Assembly (NCBI RefSeq): GCF_004785955.1
Contig: NZ_SJER01000006.1
Location: forward strand, 42,877-106,876
Direction of reading: 5' to 3'
DNA length: 64,000 nt
Origin: Halostella litorea
GTDB lineage: Archaea; Halobacteriota; Halobacteria; Halobacteriales; Natronoarchaeaceae
This document shows positions 45,012 through 54,276 of the stretch, in pieces. The translations under genes were made by a program, and so were the position numbers. How positions within the stretch are numbered: the stretch's first letter is position 1; the number at the start of each line of letters is the position of its first letter. The notes below the pieces were generated by a model, which worked only from the letters and a program-made list of their open reading frames with translations, did not search any database and had not been told where the DNA came from.

Positions 45012-46265
45012 TTATGGTTCGCGGCGCACCTGCCCTTGTGGGGCTACTCGCCCCGTGGACGTATCGAACAAGCGCACCGCTGGCTGTGCCATCCAGCCGT
45101 TATCCCTATCTCCCCCGTCACAGGCGAGACTCGGGAGTACCTTCTGTCGAATGTTTTCGGCTCCGTTCACGTCGGCGTTGGCGACCAGTCCACACTCCTC
45201 GCAGACGTACAGGCCCCGCTCAACGCGCTGGCTGTCGTCGGTGGTCCCACAGGCGGCACACGACTTCGAGGTATCGCGTTCGTCAACGCGCTCGACACTG
45301 ATGCCGCGCTCTGCGGCTTTGTATTCCAGCATCTCGGTGAAGCGGTCGAACGCCCACCCGTGCAAGTCCAGATTGCCATGGTCGCCCCAATCAGCACCCT
45401 CGCGGATACCAGAGAGGTCGCCAACTGCAATCGTGCTGACGTTCCGGGCGGCGCACTCGGCCACGATGTCTGCCGAGACCGCGTGCAAAAAATGGGTCCG
45501 CCGCTGGTCGCGCTTGCGGTCCAGTTGCCGTGCCTTCCGCGAGTCGCTATCGTCGCACTTCGCTCGCTCTTTCTGGAAGTAGTAGTCGTCCTCTTTGAGC
45601 GCCCCGCCGGAATACAGCAGAGCTTCGTCACCGACTGCGACCGCCGCGAAGTTGCAGATGCCGAGGTCGATACCAGCAACTCGGTCACCGGAGGCATCGG
45701 TGTTCTCGATCTCGACGCCACAGACGATGTGTAACTCCCACTCGTCGTCCGTCCAGACTGCCCGGACCTGCTGGACGTTCTGTACGTCCACATCCGGATT
45801 GGCGGCGTACTCACAGAGGATGAAGTCGCTCCGTCCGTCTTTCAGGTTCCGACCTTTCGAGAGTCGAATCTGGTCGTGGTCGGCGTCGTGCTTGAAGCCG
45901 TCTTCTTTGAACGTGACCGTTGAACGGGGGTGGTCGTCGCCGTGCTTGCGGTAGCCGGGCGGGTTCGCGTTTTCCGTACCGTTCTCGCGGTGTGCGTACC
46001 ACGAGTCGAACGCTTCAGTCAATTCTTCGAGAATTGCCTGACTGGATTGTGCGTTCAAATCCGCGTAGCGTTCGTGATTCTTAAGATACGCTTTGAGCGT
46101 GCTGTCATCAGGAATCGTGCTGGTTTCATCCCAGACACGGTCACACGTCCACCGGGCGACGTTCCAGAGTTTCGAGGCGGCGAATCCCAGCGAATCGAGA
46201 TCGGCACGCACCTGCTGATGGTTGCGAATGGACGCAACGTAGGTGCGTGTGACCTGATTCGCCAT
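45012..46265 (-). CDS. tnpB: TnpB-type RNA-guided nuclease of IS200/IS605 family
   Basis: A 417-residue protein. RuvC-I Asp200 is in AGIDLGICN and RuvC-III Asp365 in NADVNGAEN; the zinc ribbon is CAAC (336-339) and CEEC (355-358). The Glu expected in the RuvC-II I-x-x-E-D motif is Gly282 in IAVGDLSG. The C-terminus ends PLFD-like (AVRLFDTSTGRVAP). TnpB cleaves DNA guided by an RNA from the element's end. The Gly is a change that may disable cleavage, though this subgroup has not been tested to my knowledge. Confidence 0.9.
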   Translation of the reverse strand: MANQVTRTYVASIRNHQQVRADLDSLGFAASKLWNVARWTCDRVWDETSTIPDDSTLKAYLKNHERYADLNAQSSQAILEELTEAFDSWYAHRENGTENANPPGYRKHGDDHPRSTVTFKEDGFKHDADHDQIRLSKGRNLKDGRSDFILCEYAANPDVDVQNVQQVRAVWTDDEWELHIVCGVEIENTDASGDRVAGIDLGICNFAAVAVGDEALLYSGGALKEDDYYFQKERAKCDDSDSRKARQLDRKRDQRRTHFLHAVSADIVAECAARNVSTIAVGDLSGIREGADWGDHGNLDLHGWAFDRFTEMLEYKAAERGISVERVDERDTSKSCAACGTTDDSQRVERGLYVCEECGLVANADVNGAENIRQKVLPSLACDGGDRDNGWMAQPAVRLFDTSTGRVAPQGQVRREP

Positions 46266-46381
46266 ACAGAGTCTGTTGTATGTGAGAGTGATAAGTAATG
46301 GCCTGCCGGAGTGAAAGTGAACGTGGAATATCCGGCCGTGCAGTCTCCGTGGGCGAGATAACCAGGCGTACGCGATTCACG

Positions 46382-46399
46382 CCCGCCGTGAACGGCGGG
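46382..46399 (+). repeat. IS end hairpin (tnpB 5' side)
   Basis: CCCGCCG TGAA CGGCGGG, a perfect 7-bp stem with the same loop and orientation as the other end. Confidence 0.65.
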
Positions 46400-46490
46400 A
46401 TTCTCTCGCTGAATCAAGATAGCTCGTGTCGGAGGGCGTCAGCGGGGGGCGGTCACAGTGTGGGTCGGTCGCGTCGGGGGGCGTCGGCCG

Positions 46491-46763
46491 TCAGCGCCAC
46501 TCGCCCACGTCGCAGACGGAGTCGGCGTCCGAGACCATGAACGCGTCCTCCTTCAGCAGGTCCTCGTCCGCGGGGAGGACGATGACGTCGCCGGAGCCGT
46601 TGTCCGGGTGGACGACGTCCAGTTCGATCGTCTCGTAGCCGAGGTCGTCGGCCAGGTCGGGGTCCGGCGCGAGCGCCTCGACGTCGCTCGCCGACAGGTC
46701 CGGCGACTCGTCGCGCTCCTGAACGTTCGTCGGCCGCCGCGGATCGTTTGTGTCCTCCGACAT
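46491..46763 (-). CDS. Small acidic protein (DUF7556-like), paralogue of 56408
   Basis: A 90-residue protein. The end VIVLPADEDLLKEDAFMVSDADSVCDVGEW matches that of the protein at 56408 (FLPNDEELIKEEAFIVADPDSV). Strands precede it (ETIELDVVHPDNGSGD). It follows the long beta-helix gene by two bases on the same strand, so they form an operon. Function unknown. Confidence 0.72.
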   Translation of the reverse strand: MSEDTNDPRRPTNVQERDESPDLSASDVEALAPDPDLADDLGYETIELDVVHPDNGSGDVIVLPADEDLLKEDAFMVSDADSVCDVGEWR

Positions 46764-46765
46764 GG

Positions 46766-49465
46766 TCACTCCTCGCTCTCGAACTCGACGGCGGCGCTGC
46801 CGGTGATCCGGAACGACGTCACGTCGCCGGAGAACCGGTAGCCGTCGATGCCGCCGTTGACCTGCCCGGTCGCGGTGCCTTCCGAGACGACGTCGTTGGC
46901 GTTGACCGACCCGGCGTCCGGGTCCTTCGCCAGTTCGCCGCTGACCGAGAACGTGTAGTCGGAGGTCGCGTCGACCTCCCGGCCGTCGATGACCACCTGG
47001 TTCGGGTAGTCGGCGGCGTCGGAGCCGTCGGCGTCGCCGAAGTTCGCGGGGTCGACCTGCTCGCCGTCGACGTACACGTCGGCGGGGCCGTCGACCGACA
47101 GCGCGGTGACGTCGCCCGCGAAGGCGTAGTCGTCGGTGCCGTGCTGGGCCACCGACCCGGAGGCGGTCGTCCCCTCGACGACGTCCGGATACTCCGCGCC
47201 CGTCAGGTTCGCGTTCTCGCCCGGTTCGAGCGCCTCGCCCACGCTGATCTCGTAGGTCGCGCGTTCCGACCCCGTGCTCGCGACCCGGAGGGTCCGCGAG
47301 GGGTCGACGTCGTCGGAGCCGTCGTCGGACCCGACGTTCGCGGGGTCGACCTGCTCGCCGTCGACGTACACGTCGGCGGGGCCGTCGACCGACAGCGACG
47401 TGACGTCGCCGGCGAACGCGTAGTCGTCGCTGCCGTGCTGGGCGACCGAACCCGAGGCGGTCGTCCCCTCGACGGCGTCGAGGTACTCGGCGTCGGACAC
47501 GTTCGCGCCGTCGCCGGCCTCGATAGCCTCGCTGACGCCGATTTCGTAGGTCGCGCGTTCCGAACCCGTGCTCGTCACCCGGACGGTCCGCGAGAGGTCG
47601 GGGGTGGTGGAGCCGTCGTCCGACCCCGAAGTGTCCTCGGTCGAACCGGAGTCGGTCGAGCCGGAGTCGGAGGTGTCCGAGCCCGAATCGGACGTCCCGG
47701 AGTCCGCGGAGCCGAACTGCGAGAGGTCCAGTTGCTCGCCGTTGACGAACACGTCGGCGGGGCCGTCGACGGTGAAGTCGGTGACCTCGCCGTCGAACCG
47801 GTAGTTGTCGCTGCCGTACTGGGCGACCGAGCCCGTCCCGGTCGTCCCCTCGACGGCGTCGGCGTACTCGGCGTTGGTCACGTTGGCCTGCAGGCCGGCT
47901 TCCAGCGCCTCGCTGACGCTGAACTCGTAGGTCGCACGTTCCGAGCCCGTGCTCTCTACCGTGACGGTGTTGGCGAGGTCCGAACCCCAGGACCCCTCAC
48001 TCGGATTTCCCGAACCACCGTCCAGCGACGGTGCCGGACAGGTGTCCCCCTTCGTGATGTTCGCCGTGTCGACGCTGCTGTTGCTAACGTTGACGGCCTC
48101 CCCGGGGACGTTGATGTTGGAGTCCTGCACCACGCTGCCGTCGGAGTTGTTCAGCTTCACGCCGTCGCGGCCGTCGCCGGTCTGCTGGATGCAGCAGTTC
48201 TGGACGACCGTGTTCGGCGAGTCGGGGGCGCTGACCGCCGCGCCGCCGCCCGCGTTGCCGGTGAGGCTCACGCCGTCCATCTTGATCGGGTGGCCGTTGG
48301 ACTCGCTGCCGATGGAGGCCACGCCGTCGACGTCCTGCTCGATGCGCGTGTTGCGCACGATGACGGACTTGGCGTTGTCCTTGACCTCGATGGGCTCGTT
48401 CGGGGCCGGGTGGTCGCGGACGACGATGTCGCAGTTGCGCACCTCGGCGCCGGCGGGCTTGTCGAACTTGCGCTGCTCGATGCGGACCGCGCGCATCGAG
48501 TAGGCGTTGCTCTCGTAGCCGCTCTCGCGGGGGCCGGTGTACGTCTCGGGGTCGATCTCGAACGACGCGCCGTCGACGTAGCTCCCCTGGCCGCCGATGC
48601 GGACGCCGGCGACGTTGTTGTTGCGGAAGACGCCGCCCTCGACCTGCACCTTCCCGTTGTGCCGGGAGGTGTACATGCCGTTGTTCCCGAACTCCGCGAG
48701 GTGGCAGTCGATGACCTTCAGCGTCCCCACGTGGGGCTGGTAGACGCCGATGCCGACGCGGCCGTCGCCGTTCTTGTAGCGGGCCCAGGTCGACCCCTTC
48801 TTGGCGACGAGGTTCTTCACCGTCCCGGTCGCGTCGGGGTTGCTGATCGTCACCGTCAGCGCGTTCGTGACCTCGCCGTCGGGGTGGATGCCGCGGCCGA
48901 CGTACTCGACGTTCTCGACGTGGACGCCGTTCCGGGTGTTGAACCGCAGCCCGGTGACGGTGTTGTCCGCGCGGATGTCGAAGTCGATGTTCTTGAACAG
49001 GACCTGGTCGGCGGGGCTGTTCGTGCTGCTGTTGAACATCCGGAAGTTCGACCCCTGCGACGGGACGAACCGGACCTCGCCCTCGCCCAGGAACCCGACG
49101 TTGGTGCCGCCGGGCAGCTCGTGGCGTTGGGTGACCTTGTACGTGCCCTCGGGGAACGTGATGAGGGTGTTCTCGCCCATCGCGCTCTCGAGTTCGCTGT
49201 CGATGCTCTGACTGCCGGTGTTGTCCGCGCCGTGGTCCTCGACGATGTCGACCGTGCGGTCGAACGAGATGCCGTTCACGCTCGTCTGCGCGGCGGCGCT
49301 CCCGGCGGCGGCAGCGGTGCCAAGCGCCGCGGCGGCGGCGCTCCCGGTAAGCTTCAGGTACGACCGGCGGTCGAGCCGGCCACCCTCGGTAACGTCCGCT
49401 TTCTCGGCGTCGACGTCGGTAACCTCGTCTTTCGCTCGACGGTCGGCGTCGTTGTCTGATGCCAT
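46766..49465 (-). CDS. Exported right-handed beta-helix protein with C-terminal repeats
   Basis: An 899-residue protein. A twin-arginine signal RRSYLKLTG, no lipobox Cys, is followed by a parallel beta-helix of about 400 residues (GEGEVRFVPSQG, VEGGVFRNNNVAGVRIG and many N-x-x-x-I steps). Three domains of about 98 residues follow, each beginning STGSERATYE and containing SVAQxGSDxYxFxGxVTxxxVDGPADV; a fourth divergent copy ends the protein. Low-complexity Ser/Asp/Gly/Thr linkers join them. It is probably secreted and bound to surface polysaccharide. It forms an operon with the small protein at 46491. Confidence 0.85.
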   Translation of the reverse strand: MASDNDADRRAKDEVTDVDAEKADVTEGGRLDRRSYLKLTGSAAAAALGTAAAAGSAAAQTSVNGISFDRTVDIVEDHGADNTGSQSIDSELESAMGENTLITFPEGTYKVTQRHELPGGTNVGFLGEGEVRFVPSQGSNFRMFNSSTNSPADQVLFKNIDFDIRADNTVTGLRFNTRNGVHVENVEYVGRGIHPDGEVTNALTVTISNPDATGTVKNLVAKKGSTWARYKNGDGRVGIGVYQPHVGTLKVIDCHLAEFGNNGMYTSRHNGKVQVEGGVFRNNNVAGVRIGGQGSYVDGASFEIDPETYTGPRESGYESNAYSMRAVRIEQRKFDKPAGAEVRNCDIVVRDHPAPNEPIEVKDNAKSVIVRNTRIEQDVDGVASIGSESNGHPIKMDGVSLTGNAGGGAAVSAPDSPNTVVQNCCIQQTGDGRDGVKLNNSDGSVVQDSNINVPGEAVNVSNSSVDTANITKGDTCPAPSLDGGSGNPSEGSWGSDLANTVTVESTGSERATYEFSVSEALEAGLQANVTNAEYADAVEGTTGTGSVAQYGSDNYRFDGEVTDFTVDGPADVFVNGEQLDLSQFGSADSGTSDSGSDTSDSGSTDSGSTEDTSGSDDGSTTPDLSRTVRVTSTGSERATYEIGVSEAIEAGDGANVSDAEYLDAVEGTTASGSVAQHGSDDYAFAGDVTSLSVDGPADVYVDGEQVDPANVGSDDGSDDVDPSRTLRVASTGSERATYEISVGEALEPGENANLTGAEYPDVVEGTTASGSVAQHGTDDYAFAGDVTALSVDGPADVYVDGEQVDPANFGDADGSDAADYPNQVVIDGREVDATSDYTFSVSGELAKDPDAGSVNANDVVSEGTATGQVNGGIDGYRFSGDVTSFRITGSAAVEFESEE
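47047..47640. repeat. 294-bp tandem repeat units inside the beta-helix gene
   Basis: The segment encoding GSVAQHGTDDYAFAGDVTALSVDGPAD recurs 294 bases away (98 codons) almost unchanged, starting near 47047 and 47341. A more diverged copy lies near 47700. The close pair suggests recent duplication or repeat exchange. Confidence 0.6.
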
Positions 49466-49888
49466 CGACGGGTAAGCGGCAGGTAACCTGATTAAGGGTT
49501 CCGACCGGGTGCACCCCAGTCGGACCCATTCGCGTGGCATTAACTGACCGTTACGTACCAGTTGGTTGCGTCCACCAGCAACACTGTCCTACTCTTCGGA
49601 AAGGCGACCCTACCGAGCGGGCGTCCGCGCCACCGTCCCCTCGGGGAACGGAGATGTTCCCATAAGCACGGGAGAGGCCGCGGAAAGACGGCCTTACCGG
49701 CGGTAGCGGGAGGTTACGCCGAGGGATGGTCAGGACCGCGGCGGAAGCGGTTGCGCGTTCGGCCCGCTGGCCCCGCGAACGCCCCCGGTAATCGGGGCTT
49801 ACGGGCCCCGCACGGCCGCCGAGGGGGGCACGGAGCGAAAAGCCGGAGCATAACAAAGACTGGCGGGTGCCTTTGCAGCCGACAGGAG
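49466..49888. promoter_or_regulatory. Divergent promoter region between beta-helix and flippase genes
   Basis: This 423-base region separates the two divergent units. It contains ATTAAGG near 49491, which is a possible TATA box for the minus-strand gene, and the ATAACAAAG box at 49850-49858 for the plus-strand flippase. I see no gene or stable RNA in the rest. Confidence 0.5.
49850..49858 (+). promoter_or_regulatory. ATAACAAAG box ahead of flippase gene
   Basis: ATAACAAAG begins 39 bases before the ATG at 49889. That spacing fits an archaeal promoter with a short leader. Confidence 0.5.
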
Positions 49889-51361
49889 ATGTCACTCACC
49901 ACCCGCATCGCTCGCGGAGCGACGGCGCAGTTGGCCGCGCAGGTGCTTCGGGTCGGGACCAAGGGGCTGGTGATGCTGTTGCTCACGCGGGTGTTCCTGT
50001 CGCCCGGGGAGTACGGGCTGCTGTTCTACGCCATCTCGGTGCTCGGGATGGCGGTGCTGCTCGCCAACCTCGGCCTCGCGAAGTCCGGCGCGCGCTACAT
50101 CGCGGAGTACCACGAGACCGATCCGGGGCAGATACCGCACATCCTCCGGTCGACGCTCGGCTACAACGTCGCGATGATCCTGGTCGTATCCGCCGGGGTC
50201 GCGCTCCTTCACGAGCAGGTCGCCGCGGCGCTGAACTCGCCGGAGCTCGGGCCGCTGTTGCTGCTCGGCGCCGGCTACGTCGTCGCGCTCTCGCTCCAGA
50301 AGGCCACCACGCTACTGTTCCAGGGGTTCAACCGCGTCAGCTACAGCGCCGCCGTCTCCGTCGTCGGCAACGTCTCGACCGTCGTGTTCATCGTCGCCCT
50401 CCTCTCGCTGGGCGCGGGCGTCGGGGGCGCGCTGCTCGGCTACGCCCTCGGGTACGCCGTCGCCGCCGTCGCCGGCCTTTTCGTGCTCTACCGGTGGTTC
50501 TACGCGGAGTTCGACGCCGCGGCCGCCCCCGAGGACGGCCTCCCACGCCGGATCCTCGAGTACAGCGTCCCGCTCACCGCCACCCGCGGCGCGAACGTCC
50601 TCGACAAGCGGGTCGACACCGTGCTGGTCGGGTTCTTCCTCACCCCGGTCGCGGTCGGGTTCTACACGCTCGGCAAGCAGATCACGGACTTCGTGATCGC
50701 CCCGGCGACGTCGCTCGGCTTCGCCGTCTCGCCGGCCTACGGGGAGCGGAAGGCGAACGACGAACTGGACCACGCGGCCCGGATCTACGAGACGACCTTC
50801 GAGTACACGCTCGCGCTGTACGTGCCGGCCGCCGCGGGCCTGTTCATCGTCGCCGAGCCGGCGATCAGGCACGTGTTCGGGAGCGACTACCTCGGGGCGG
50901 TGCCGGTCCTGCAGGTGTTCAGCCTGTACGTCCTGCTGCGGGCGATCGACAAGATCACCAACGACGGGCTCGACTACCTCGGCCGAGCGCGTGCAAGGGC
51001 CATCGTGAAGGGCGCGACGTCCGTGAGCAACTTCGGCCTCAACCTCGTGCTCATCCCCGCGATGGGCGTGGTCGGGGCGGCCGTAGCGACGGTGATGACG
51101 TACAGCGCGATGGTCGCCGTCGAACTCTACCTGGTGTACCGCGAGCTCGCGGTGTCGACGGCCCGGCTGCTCCGCGCGGCCGCCCTCGTCGGCGTCGTGA
51201 CGGTGGGGATGGTAGCCGCGGTCGCACCGCTTTCCTCGTACATCTCGGGCGTCGCGACGCTGGCCGGCGTCGTCCTCGTCGGCGTCGGCGTCTGGGGCGC
51301 GCTCGCGACCACCGCGGGGCTCGTCGACGTCGGCCAGCTCCGCTCGGCGATCGCCTCGTAG
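49889..51361 (+). CDS. Wzx-type polysaccharide flippase (MOP/PST family)
   Basis: A 490-residue membrane protein with about 12-14 hydrophobic helices. It begins SLTTRIARGATAQLAAQVLRVGTKGLVMLLLTRVFLSPGEYG, the family's first-helix region. YARY/ARYIAEYHE and GFYTLGKQITDFVIAPATSLGFAVSPAYGE are typical of MATE-like oligosaccharide exporters. It should flip lipid-linked glycans across the membrane in the island pathway. An ATAACAAAG box lies 39 bases upstream. Confidence 0.9.
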   Translation: MSLTTRIARGATAQLAAQVLRVGTKGLVMLLLTRVFLSPGEYGLLFYAISVLGMAVLLANLGLAKSGARYIAEYHETDPGQIPHILRSTLGYNVAMILVVSAGVALLHEQVAAALNSPELGPLLLLGAGYVVALSLQKATTLLFQGFNRVSYSAAVSVVGNVSTVVFIVALLSLGAGVGGALLGYALGYAVAAVAGLFVLYRWFYAEFDAAAAPEDGLPRRILEYSVPLTATRGANVLDKRVDTVLVGFFLTPVAVGFYTLGKQITDFVIAPATSLGFAVSPAYGERKANDELDHAARIYETTFEYTLALYVPAAAGLFIVAEPAIRHVFGSDYLGAVPVLQVFSLYVLLRAIDKITNDGLDYLGRARARAIVKGATSVSNFGLNLVLIPAMGVVGAAVATVMTYSAMVAVELYLVYRELAVSTARLLRAAALVGVVTVGMVAAVAPLSSYISGVATLAGVVLVGVGVWGALATTAGLVDVGQLRSAIAS

Positions 51362-51388
51362 CGCCGCGAAAAAAGTCGTCGGGACGCG

Positions 51389-52477
51389 TTACTGCACCGC
51401 GGCCGGCCGCTCCTCGCGCGTGGTGTCGCGGATCGTCTCCGTGATGCGCGTCGCCCAGACCGCACGCGCCAGCGACTCCGACTGGCCCGCGCCGTCCGCT
51501 ATCGCCTCGGCCTCGGCGTCGATGAGGTAGTAGTGGGGCTTCGTCGTCCGCTGGTGCTCCCAGCCCGCGTCGAACTGCCCTTTCGCCACGGTCGTCGCGT
51601 TCTCGACGGTGCCGCCGATGCGGTCGACCACCCGGTCGACGTTGTTCAGCGCGCGGTTTATCGACGAGCCGCGGTAGTTACGCGGGAGTTCGACGAGCGT
51701 CTGGGAGGTCAGGTCGACGGTCAGGGACTTCTCCTCGCCGTGGACGTGGACGACCCGCTGGGGGACGGTGCCCGACAGCATCTTCACCGAGCAGAGCGCG
51801 TCCCCCTCGGACGCGTACTGGACCTGCACGTTGTCGTACGCGAACTCGCCGCCGTAGTCGTCGACGAGCGTGGTGACGGCCTGGACGGAGTCCCCGTCGA
51901 CCGGGTAGCCGCCGACCCCGAGCGCGAGGTACAGCGGGTGCGGGAACCCCTCCTCGAACTCGCCGCCGGGCAGGTCGAACGCCCACGAGCCGCGGTGTTT
52001 CTCGTCCGGCGCGGTGAGTCCGGTAAACACCACGTCGACGCCCCGGACCGCCCCGAGGTCGCCGTCGCGGATCTGCGCCAGCGCCTTCCGCATCGCCGGG
52101 TCGTAGAGGTGCTGGTGGACGACGGCGACCCGGACGCCGTGTTGCCGCGCCGTCTCGGCCAGCTCCTCGGCCTCCTCGATGGTCTCGGTGACGGGTTTCT
52201 CGATGAGCACCGGGACGCCCGCCTCGATGGCCTTCCGCGCCAGCGGGAGGTGGGTCTGGACGGAGGTACAGACGTGGACCCAGTCCAGGTCGGCCGCCGC
52301 GAGCAGTTCGTCCACGTCGGTGTACGCGTCGATGCCGTAGTCGCGTGCGACCTCCGTGGCGCGCTCCTCGTCGATGTCACAGACCGCGACGAGTTCCGTC
52401 CGGGGACAGTCGTCGAGCCCGCTGAGATGCACCTGCGAAACGGTCCCGGCCCCGATCACCGCTGATTGCAACGTCAT
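51389..52477 (-). CDS. Gfo/Idh/MocA-family oxidoreductase
   Basis: A 362-residue NAD(P)-dependent enzyme. Rossmann motif AVIGAGTVSQVHLSG comes first; the catalytic motif is LIEKPVTETIEEAEE, and HQHLYDPAMRK lies in the substrate domain. It probably modifies a nucleotide sugar or inositol-type substrate for the polysaccharide. Its ATG lies 35 bases after a minus-strand ATAACAAT box. Its first residues MTLQSA match those of the gene ending at 56681. Confidence 0.88.
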   Translation of the reverse strand: MTLQSAVIGAGTVSQVHLSGLDDCPRTELVAVCDIDEERATEVARDYGIDAYTDVDELLAAADLDWVHVCTSVQTHLPLARKAIEAGVPVLIEKPVTETIEEAEELAETARQHGVRVAVVHQHLYDPAMRKALAQIRDGDLGAVRGVDVVFTGLTAPDEKHRGSWAFDLPGGEFEEGFPHPLYLALGVGGYPVDGDSVQAVTTLVDDYGGEFAYDNVQVQYASEGDALCSVKMLSGTVPQRVVHVHGEEKSLTVDLTSQTLVELPRNYRGSSINRALNNVDRVVDRIGGTVENATTVAKGQFDAGWEHQRTTKPHYYLIDAEAEAIADGAGQSESLARAVWATRITETIRDTTREERPAAVQ

Positions 52478-52504
52478 GTATCGTAGACGACCCGGCCGCC
52501 GATG

Positions 52505-52512
52505 ATTGTTAT
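52505..52512 (-). promoter_or_regulatory. ATAACAAT box ahead of Gfo/Idh gene
   Basis: ATAACAAT on the minus strand begins 35 bases before the ATG at 52477. Confidence 0.5.
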
Positions 52513-52540
52513 TCGCGCCCTGACCGGAGTAGCAGGTCGC

Positions 52541-54187
52541 TTACTCCTCGAGCGACCGCCGGGAGAGGACCTCCTTCAGCACGCCGCCCGGACCGATGCC
52601 CGTGATGGCGATTATCGGGTCGCTGACCCCGCCCATGTCCGCGTATTCGGCCTCGATGCAGAACGTCTCGTCCCGGTCGATGAAGCCGGGGAACCGGTCG
52701 AGCAGCGCGTCGACGTCGCCGACGGCGTCGAGCAGCTGCATGGCGTCGAGGCGGACCAGGCAGCCGGACGGCGGCTCGGGGGTCGGCCGGACGAGGATCG
52801 GATAGCGGCTGGCCAGTAGGGTGCAGTTCCGGAGCGTGCAGTTCGGCGACCGGGAGACGTACAGCCCGTCGCGGTTCTCGCCGCGCTGGTCGATCCGGAC
52901 GTTCGACACCACGGTCTCGGGCCGCTCGACGATCCAGACCGCGTAGCCGGTGGCGGCGCTGCCCCCGATCTGCACGTTCTCGATCCGGCCGCCGTGGGGG
53001 GCCGGCGGCGGCTGGTACTGCTTTCCGCCGGTGGGTGCCTTGGCGAGGATCGCCGTGCTCCCGTCGGAGTCGACGATGACCGTCGACGACTCGACGGTGA
53101 ACTCGCCGCCGTTGTTGCCGACCGCGATCCCCGGGGAGCCGGGCGCGTCGCGGACGGCGACGTGGGTGTCCCGGACCGCGACCCCGGCGGTGTCCATCTG
53201 CCCGCTCTCGATCCGGACGCCGCGGGGGTTGAGGTAGTCGCCGGGGGCGTTCGGCCCGCCGACGTCGCCGACGTCGACCTCTATCGTCGCGCCCGTGAGC
53301 GTGCTCCCCTCGCTCCCGAGGCGGACCTGCGAGATGTCGTTGTTGCGGAACACGCCGCCCTCGACGGAGACGACGCCGTTCGTCCGGCTGGCGTAGATGC
53401 CGTTGTTCGGGAACTCCTCCAGCCGGCAGTCGACCAGCCGGACCGAGCCGCGGTGGCTCGGCCCGATGTAGATGCCGACGCGGCCGTCGCCGTGGTTGTA
53501 CGTCCCGATCCGGCCGCCCTCGCGGGCGACGAACCGCTCGACGACGCCCTCGCCGTCGGGCGAGCGCACGATGGGGAGGAAGGCGCTGCCCACGGGGACG
53601 TTGCCGCCCTCGCCCCGCGGCCGGCTCCCCTCGCGGATCCCGCGGCCGACGACCCGCACGTCCCGGACGTCGAGGCCGTCGGAGACGCCGAGTTTGAGCG
53701 TCGGCGCGCAGTTGTCCGCCGACGCGTCGACCCGGACGTTCCGGAACAGCAGGTCCCGGCCGCGGTCGACGACGATCCACTTGCCGTTGTGGCCGGCCGG
53801 GGCCTCGAAGGTGACGTCGCCGTCGCCCACGATCCCGAGGTGCTCCCGCTCGAAGACGCGGTTCGTCTCCTCGAACCGGTAGGTCCCCGCGGGGAACCGG
53901 AGGAGCGTGTCGTCGCCGGCGGCCTCCCGGAACGCGTCGTCGCAGGGCTCCGACCCGTCGGGGTCACAGCCGGCGTCCTCGACCATGTCGACGACGGTCC
54001 CGTACTCCTCGGCGAGCGCGTCCGCGTCCGGTTCCTCCGGCGTCGGGAGCGTCCCGTCCGGGTCCTGCGGGGGGGCCCCCGGCGTCGGGGCCGTCGTCCC
54101 CTCGCCGGACGGGTCGTTCCAGCATCCGGCGAGGGTCGCGGTCGCGCCCGTCCCGGCGAGCAGTTTCAGGTACGTGCGACGGTTCAT
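52541..54187 (-). CDS. Lipoprotein with right-handed beta-helix, paralogue of 46766
   Basis: A 548-residue protein. Twin-arginine signal RRTYLKLLAG with lipobox LAGC (Cys22) points to an outer lipid anchor. The helix portion resembles the longer protein: GTYRFEETNRVFEREHLGIVGDGD, VEGGVFRNNDISQVRLGSEG, VRIDQRGENRDGLYVSRSPNCTL. The C-terminal repeats of the long paralogue are missing. It could bind or cleave polysaccharide, but no catalytic residue is identified. A box precedes it by 42 bases. Confidence 0.85.
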   Translation of the reverse strand: MNRRTYLKLLAGTGATATLAGCWNDPSGEGTTAPTPGAPPQDPDGTLPTPEEPDADALAEEYGTVVDMVEDAGCDPDGSEPCDDAFREAAGDDTLLRFPAGTYRFEETNRVFEREHLGIVGDGDVTFEAPAGHNGKWIVVDRGRDLLFRNVRVDASADNCAPTLKLGVSDGLDVRDVRVVGRGIREGSRPRGEGGNVPVGSAFLPIVRSPDGEGVVERFVAREGGRIGTYNHGDGRVGIYIGPSHRGSVRLVDCRLEEFPNNGIYASRTNGVVSVEGGVFRNNDISQVRLGSEGSTLTGATIEVDVGDVGGPNAPGDYLNPRGVRIESGQMDTAGVAVRDTHVAVRDAPGSPGIAVGNNGGEFTVESSTVIVDSDGSTAILAKAPTGGKQYQPPPAPHGGRIENVQIGGSAATGYAVWIVERPETVVSNVRIDQRGENRDGLYVSRSPNCTLRNCTLLASRYPILVRPTPEPPSGCLVRLDAMQLLDAVGDVDALLDRFPGFIDRDETFCIEAEYADMGGVSDPIIAITGIGPGGVLKEVLSRRSLEE

Positions 54188-54221
54188 CGCTGACTACACG
54201 GTACTAGTCGGCTTGGGCACC

Positions 54222-54229
54222 ATTGTTAT
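54222..54229 (-). promoter_or_regulatory. ATAACAAT box ahead of beta-helix lipoprotein gene
   Basis: ATAACAAT on the minus strand begins 42 bases before the ATG at 54187. Confidence 0.5.
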
Positions 54230-54276
54230 GGCGGGCGTTCCCCCGGTAAGTCGGCGCTTCGGGCGCGCGGGCCGCG

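Larger units (their letters stand above)
44967..46416 (-). mobile_element. IS200/IS605-family element carrying tnpB only (IS1341-like)
   Basis: The segment between the two hairpin ends holds a single tnpB in the minus orientation and no tnpA. The ends are 8-bp and 7-bp stems with TGAA loops at 44973-44992 and 46382-46399, in the same orientation, which is typical of this family (no inverted terminal repeats). It sits directly after the stop codon of a sulfatase-like gene. The exact outer ends were not fixed because no target duplication is expected. Confidence 0.75.
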
